A stretch of 64,000 nt of DNA from Paraburkholderia megapolitana (lineage in GTDB: Bacteria > Pseudomonadota > Gammaproteobacteria > Burkholderiales > Burkholderiaceae), in NCBI RefSeq assembly GCF_007556815.1, contig NZ_CP041745.1, positions 744,001 to 808,000 of the forward strand. The letters run 5' to 3'. The stretch's first letter is position 1. The number at the start of each line of letters is the position of its first letter. The notes under the pieces were generated by a model that saw nothing but the letters and a program-made list of their open reading frames with translations, did not search any database and was not told the DNA's origin. A program made the position numbers and the translations under genes. Positions 60,093-64,000 of this stretch are shown piece by piece.

Positions 60093-61610
60093 TTATTCGC
60101 GCGGTTCGCCGAATAATCGCAATGCGATCTGTGCAGCTTCGTCACGATCGGGAGACACATTCCCATCGCACGCCCAGGCGACGAAGCCGTCGGGACGCAC
60201 GAGCACCGCGCTCAAGCCGAGTCGATTCTTGACGTCACTTCCAACGTACGTGATCCGGTCGCGCCAGCGGCTTGCCAGCGCTTCAAGCGCTGGGCGAGCG
60301 TCGAAGTCGAGAAGCAGGCCTCTTCCATTTGCGAGCAACTCGCCGAGCTTTGCTCCATCGAGCAACTCGAAATCGGGAGCGCTGCGGCCCACCAGCGCGT
60401 GGTTGCCGCCCAGGTCGTAGCGAAGCGAAACGCCCCACACGCGCTCGGCGAAGTAGGTGGCGCCGTCGCGTGTGTCGATGAGGTCGCGGACGATCGCTTC
60501 GAGTGCGCGCGAACTCCGGCTGGGCCGCATGAGCGCAACCTGCGCGCGCGACCAGTCGAGTACCTGCGCGCCCACCGCGTGCCGCTCGCTCGCATAACTG
60601 TCGAGCAGGCCGTCCGGTGCGTCGCCACGAACGGTAGCGGCAAGCTTCCAGCCAAGGTTCATCGCGTCGCCGAGCCCGAGATTGAGCCCCTGGCCGCCTA
60701 ACGGGGAATGGATGTGGGCGGCGTCGCCGGCGAGTAGCACTCGCCCATTGCGGTAAGCCGTTGCCTGATACGTGCGATCGGTCCAGGTCGTCGCAAGGTG
60801 CAGGGCCGCCAACGTGACGTCGGCGCCGGAGATATGACGCAACACCGTCTGTACATGATCGAGCGTGATCGGCTCGGTTCGATGAAACGCGCCGCCATCG
60901 AATGCGACCATCGCGATGATCCCCGGTTGCGACTGGAAATACATGCCGGTCGGCGTGTAGTGGCGGCCCAGGCTCAGCTTGTCCGGATCGGCCAGCTCGA
61001 CTTGAACGGAATAACCGGTGAACTCAGGATCGGTGCCCACGAACTCGAAGCCACCCACCTTGCGCACGACGCTGCGGCCGCCATCGCAACCGACCAGCCA
61101 GCGCGCGCGAAAAGTCTCGCCACCTGCGCGAACAGTCACTTGTTCGTCCGTCTGATCGAAGCCTTCGACGCCGAAACCCCGTTTGATCTCGACGCCTGTC
61201 GACGCTGCGCGAGCGGCGAGCGCGGATTCGATGCGCTCCATATCGGCGGCCATGTTGGTGTCGGCGGGACTGGGCAGGCGATACGCCCACTTCGACGTAT
61301 CGATGTTGTCGAAGTCAAACGGGATGCCGGCGAAGTGGCCAGCCTGACGACGCGCCGGTTGCGCGCGTTGCGGCATCGCGATGTCGTTCAGCAGGCCGCG
61401 ACGGTAGAAGGCTTCGATGGTCGGCACCGACAGGCCGCGCATGCCGAACGGCAGGCGCTTCAAGGGCGAATCAGGACTAGCGGCCTGCTCCAGCACCAGC
61501 ACCGAGAGACCCGCGAGGCGCAGCTCGCACGCGAGAAACAAGCCGACCGGGCCGGCGCCGGCGATTACAACGTCATGGATCAAGTTGATTTCCTTGTTCG
61601 CTCTGGCCAC
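60093..61610 (-). CDS. FAD-dependent aromatic monooxygenase (PheA/TfdB type)
   Basis: A 505-residue flavoprotein hydroxylase. The FAD-binding fingerprint is 'DVVIAGAGPVGLFLACELRL', the second FAD motif 'RWLVGCDGGRSVVRK', and the third 'VLLAGDAAHIHSPLGGQGLN'; the C-terminal thioredoxin-like domain is typical of phenol hydroxylases and of polyketide oxygenases such as RdmE. The printed start is GTG 61610; TTG 61583 ('LIHDVVIAG') has AAGGAA at ideal spacing and is a good alternative. Likely acts on an aromatic or polyketide-like compound. Divergent regulator not present; LysR lies upstream on the same strand. Confidence 0.9.
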   Translation of the reverse strand: MARANKEINLIHDVVIAGAGPVGLFLACELRLAGLSVLVLEQAASPDSPLKRLPFGMRGLSVPTIEAFYRRGLLNDIAMPQRAQPARRQAGHFAGIPFDFDNIDTSKWAYRLPSPADTNMAADMERIESALAARAASTGVEIKRGFGVEGFDQTDEQVTVRAGGETFRARWLVGCDGGRSVVRKVGGFEFVGTDPEFTGYSVQVELADPDKLSLGRHYTPTGMYFQSQPGIIAMVAFDGGAFHRTEPITLDHVQTVLRHISGADVTLAALHLATTWTDRTYQATAYRNGRVLLAGDAAHIHSPLGGQGLNLGLGDAMNLGWKLAATVRGDAPDGLLDSYASERHAVGAQVLDWSRAQVALMRPSRSSRALEAIVRDLIDTRDGATYFAERVWGVSLRYDLGGNHALVGRSAPDFELLDGAKLGELLANGRGLLLDFDARPALEALASRWRDRITYVGSDVKNRLGLSAVLVRPDGFVAWACDGNVSPDRDEAAQIALRLFGEPRE

Positions 61611-61712
61611 CGTCTATCGGAGCCAGTGCTTCGTCAAATCGGGGTTACGTCTTCTGCCCGCCGCCACCACCGCAGCAGTGGATTATCCGCTCGTGCATTT
61701 GCCTGCGCGAGA

Positions 61713-62663
61713 TCAACCCGAGGATGGACGCACCGTTGGGAGGTCGCGGAAGTACGACCGCAACGCCTCGACGGCGGCCCGTACCTTTGCCGGCTGGCCA
61801 TCCTTGCGCGGTGTCACCAGTGTTACGGGGCGAGTCGGCAGTGCCCACTTCGGCAAGATGTGAACCAGATTGTGGTGCTTGAGAGAACTCAGCACCTCGA
61901 TATACGAAAGACATGCTATCCCCAGCCCCTCTTCGCACATCTGTTGAACCGCGGGTTGAGTCGTACTGATCACGCGCACGCTAACCTGCACCGTCTGTTT
62001 CGTCCGCCTCTCACCGACGAGCGTCATGGGTATGACTGGCGCCGCACCATCGGAAGAACTGACGGAGCGGGCAGCCTCAACCTGCATCTCGAGGGTTATC
62101 CATTGATGGTCGCTCAACTCCTGCGGATTCTTGGGCGTGCCGTTGCGCGCCAGATAAGCAGGAGATGCGCACAAGATCGTTTCGAGTTCACAGAGCTTCT
62201 GGGCAGTCCAGTCGGAGTCGGCCATGTTGCCGATCCGGATCGCGAGGTCGACGCGCGCATCGATCAGATCGACCATATCGTCACTCGCCAACAGGCGCAG
62301 GCGGAGTTGCGGCCAGGTGGAAAGGACCGACGCCAGCGCCGGCGCGATGTACGGCCCAAGGCCCAAGGGCGCGGCGATGCGCAACTCGCCGGTTGGGGCG
62401 TCGCGAGCCTCGCTCAGTGAATCGCTTGCCGCTTTCCACGACGCCATCAGTTGCAGGCAGTGCGCATAACACTGCTTGCCGTCTTCGGTGAGCGTCAGCT
62501 TGCGTGTGGAACGATGCAGCAGCGTGACGCCTGCCTGCCGTTCCAGTGCCTTGATGGTCTGGCTGACCGCCGAAGGCGTCATCCCCAGCCGTATCGCGGC
62601 CGCACTCATCGAACCGTGCGAGACCGTCTCCGCGAAGACCACCAGTTGGCGTAGATCGTTCAT
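61713..62663 (-). CDS. LysR-family transcriptional regulator
   Basis: A 316-residue LysR protein: HTH 'MSAAAIRLGMTPSAVSQTIK' (about residues 19-38), 'LLHRSTRKLTLTEDG', and an effector domain with 'GELRIAAPLGLGPYIAPAL'. It resembles DmlR/CrgA-type regulators. It is divergent from the NAD(P)-binding oxidoreductase gene, 100 bases away, and upstream of the monooxygenase and exporter genes, so it could control either side. Confidence 0.92.
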   Translation of the reverse strand: MNDLRQLVVFAETVSHGSMSAAAIRLGMTPSAVSQTIKALERQAGVTLLHRSTRKLTLTEDGKQCYAHCLQLMASWKAASDSLSEARDAPTGELRIAAPLGLGPYIAPALASVLSTWPQLRLRLLASDDMVDLIDARVDLAIRIGNMADSDWTAQKLCELETILCASPAYLARNGTPKNPQELSDHQWITLEMQVEAARSVSSSDGAAPVIPMTLVGERRTKQTVQVSVRVISTTQPAVQQMCEEGLGIACLSYIEVLSSLKHHNLVHILPKWALPTRPVTLVTPRKDGQPAKVRAAVEALRSYFRDLPTVRPSSG

Positions 62664-62763
62664 TTTGAAGTCAGGCTTAAAAGAGATCGTAGTTTGTAGT
62701 GTATTTTAAAGTCGAAGATGGATCGGTAGCATGGCCTTTTCATCTCTACTTGTGAGAAAGACC

Positions 62764-63423
62764 ATGAAAGTTGCATTGATTGGCTCGTCGGGCTTTGTCG
62801 GCAAACACGTGCAGAAGGAGTTGCTGCAGCGTGGGCATGAGGTCACGGTGATGGTTCGAAAGAGCGCGGGGATTGCGCCGCAGCAGGGCCTCGATGTCGT
62901 GACCGGCGACGCTTACTCGTCGGAGTCGGTTGCCAGCGCCGTGCGCGGCCACGATGCTGTCGTGTCGGCGTTCAACCCCGGCTGGAACGATACGGAACTG
63001 TTCGATAACTTCCTGCGTGGGCACGACGCGATTGTTCGTGGCGTGGAAGCGAGTGGGGTACGGCGTCTTGTGATTGTCGGCGGCGCGGGTAGTCTTTTTG
63101 TCGCGCCTGGTGTCCAGCTCGTCGACACGGAGGACTTTACCGCACATGTCCCGCCGAACATCCAGCTTGGCGCGAGAGCGGCACGCGACGCGCTAAATAC
63201 GATGCGCAGTAACACCACGCTCGACTGGACGTTCGTGAGCCCGCCGGCATTCCTTGAAGAAGGCGAGCGCACGGGTGCCTATCGTCTTGGCGCAGAGAAC
63301 CTGCTAATGGACGGCGACAAGCCGGCCGGTATTTCGGTAGCCGACCTCGCCGTGGCGATCGTCGATGAGCTTGAGACGCCTCGCTATATCAAGGCGCGAT
63401 TTACGGCTGCGCGCGAGGCGTGA
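62764..63423 (+). CDS. NAD(P)-binding oxidoreductase (NmrA/atypical SDR type)
   Basis: A 219-residue protein with an N-terminal Rossmann motif 'MKVALIGSSGFVGKHVQKEL', 'GDAYSSESVASAVRGHDAVV' and 'VRRLVIVGGAGSLFV', the pattern of the NAD(P)H-binding YwnB/BVR-B-like group of atypical SDRs. GAGAAAG lies before the chosen ATG; an upstream ATG adds 11 residues. Such proteins reduce flavins, biliverdin or quinones, or sense redox state. It is divergent from the LysR gene. Confidence 0.9.
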   Translation: MKVALIGSSGFVGKHVQKELLQRGHEVTVMVRKSAGIAPQQGLDVVTGDAYSSESVASAVRGHDAVVSAFNPGWNDTELFDNFLRGHDAIVRGVEASGVRRLVIVGGAGSLFVAPGVQLVDTEDFTAHVPPNIQLGARAARDALNTMRSNTTLDWTFVSPPAFLEEGERTGAYRLGAENLLMDGDKPAGISVADLAVAIVDELETPRYIKARFTAAREA

Positions 63424-63838
63424 GTTGAGTGACGCGTTCACTGGGGACTGGGAATCTGCAAAGCACGGTGAGGGTATACAACACGTCTGGTGTGCCGGAT
63501 ATCCCACCCGCCTGCGTACATATGTTCCGCACCTGGGACCACATTGCGAGGGCGGGGTGGCTCGCAACGGTTGAGTCGCCCTCGAGACGCCAGAACCACT
63601 GCGACGGGGATTTCTGGCAATAGCCAGCGACGCCCCCCAGTAGAACGCCGGGGGGGAATATCAGCGATGCCACCTTGGCGGACGAGGTCGTACACGCAGC
63701 GGGTCCCTTGGGACTCCCCTGTGCCCATGCTGGGTGTCCCGCCATCAATCCCAACAGCAGTACCAGCGTGAGGACTGGGATTCCAGACAGGGATAGCGCG
63801 CGTCTGGACGCGTCGGGCCGGCTGATGTGCGTGTTCAT
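63401..63838 (-). CDS. Secreted hypothetical protein, 145 aa
   Basis: A 145-residue exported protein: signal peptide at residues about 14-39 ('VLTLVLLLGLMAGHPAWAQG'), then a mature part with four cysteines ('GPAACTTSSAKVASLIFPPG', 'GGVAGYCQKSPSQWFWRLEG', 'QVRNICTQAGG', 'LYTLTVLCRF'), which could form two disulfides. I do not recognise the family. Its 3' end overlaps the end of the convergent oxidoreductase gene by 23 bases. Confidence 0.7.
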   Translation of the reverse strand: MNTHISRPDASRRALSLSGIPVLTLVLLLGLMAGHPAWAQGSPKGPAACTTSSAKVASLIFPPGVLLGGVAGYCQKSPSQWFWRLEGDSTVASHPALAMWSQVRNICTQAGGISGTPDVLYTLTVLCRFPVPSERVTQLTPRAQP

Positions 63839-63881
63839 GTTTTAACTCCTCGCTTTGTGCTCATGGAGTAATCGTGGCGTT

Positions 63882-64000
63882 TTAACGGGCAACGGGCAGG
63901 CGGATGGGCAGACGCCAGTTCAGTACTGGGTAATCGCCATAGGGGCCCGGCATGGCGCGAGGCGGGCGACGGCGCATCTGCTGTAAATCGTGCGCTGCCC
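63882..64000 (-). CDS. C-terminal end of an unrecognised protein (partial, runs off the window)
   Basis: A minus-strand frame open to the window edge gives 38 residues ending 'YPVLNWRLPIRLPVAR' and containing 'RRRPPRAMPGPYGD'. It lies 43 bases upstream of the secreted 145-residue protein on the same strand, so they may form an operon. Too short to identify; coding status rests on composition and position only. Confidence 0.4.
   Translation of the reverse strand, partial: AAHDLQQMRRRPPRAMPGPYGDYPVLNWRLPIRLPVAR

Noticed and set aside
1..64000. tRNA, rRNA, insertion sequences, riboswitches
   Set aside because: Reading both strands I found no cloverleaf, transposase, terminal inverted repeats or known riboswitch layout that I could support.

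Overview
The window looks like chromosomal DNA of a high-GC betaproteobacterium, most likely Burkholderia or Paraburkholderia. The reasons are the strong G/C third-position bias in almost all genes, the paired DUF2844/DUF3443 envelope genes, the density of LysR regulators, and the xanthine dehydrogenase, sulfonate and sugar ABC modules. This is inference from gene content; no marker gene such as rRNA is present. I saw no tRNA, rRNA, insertion sequence, integrase or CRISPR array.

Layout. 1-5.4 kb: the 3' end of an outer-membrane efflux factor, a tandem universal stress protein, an orphan OmpR-type regulator, a LysR regulator, a small hypothetical gene and an MFS transporter. 5.7-11.3 kb: xanthine dehydrogenase operon xdhABC, whose XdhC lacks its usual N-terminal half, facing a LysR gene. 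11.4-18.9 kb: DsbA/HCCA-isomerase-like protein, TAXI-type binding protein, BON-domain protein, TSUP permease, two SDR oxidoreductases and a divergent LysR. 18.9-21.5 kb: a two-gene, visibly lower-GC insert encoding a predicted PD-(D/E)XK-like nuclease and a predicted modified-base reader fused to an HNH nuclease, which is the best candidate here for an undescribed (defence-like) system. 21.9-31.5 kb: HAL/PAL-family ammonia-lyase, a second OmpR regulator, a cluster of tiny Trp/His/Pro-rich envelope proteins and lipoproteins, an NHL-repeat lipoprotein, DUF2844 plus a DUF3443 protein that carries pepsin-like aspartic-protease motifs, a PEBP protein, a methyltransferase and a LysE exporter. 31.6-34.9 kb: AI-2E family permease and a soluble chemoreceptor-like protein.

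35.0-41.9 kb is a complete glucoside-utilisation unit: GH1 beta-glucosidase, ABC sugar importer (binding protein, two permeases, ATPase) and a LacI repressor, preceded by a perfect 18-bp LacI-type palindrome. 41.9-44.4 kb holds a phzF-like gene, a gene remnant and a hypothetical gene in less regular sequence.

44.4-58.5 kb is an organosulfur island. A rightward operon encodes a sulfonate-type ABC importer plus a second binding protein. A leftward operon encodes a third binding protein, an acyl-CoA-dehydrogenase-like (SfnB/DszC-type) monooxygenase and an SsuD-like monooxygenase. A second leftward operon encodes another SsuD-like enzyme, a class II aldolase/adducin protein, a cysteine-dioxygenase-family enzyme and a four-domain rhodanese. 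A LysR regulator sits in the middle. Related AT-rich dyad elements occur upstream of all three operons, suggesting one regulon: uptake, desulfonation or C-S cleavage, thiol oxidation and sulfur transfer. 58.6-64 kb: a DHA2 drug exporter, an FAD-dependent aromatic monooxygenase, LysR, an NAD(P)-binding oxidoreductase and two small genes at the edge.
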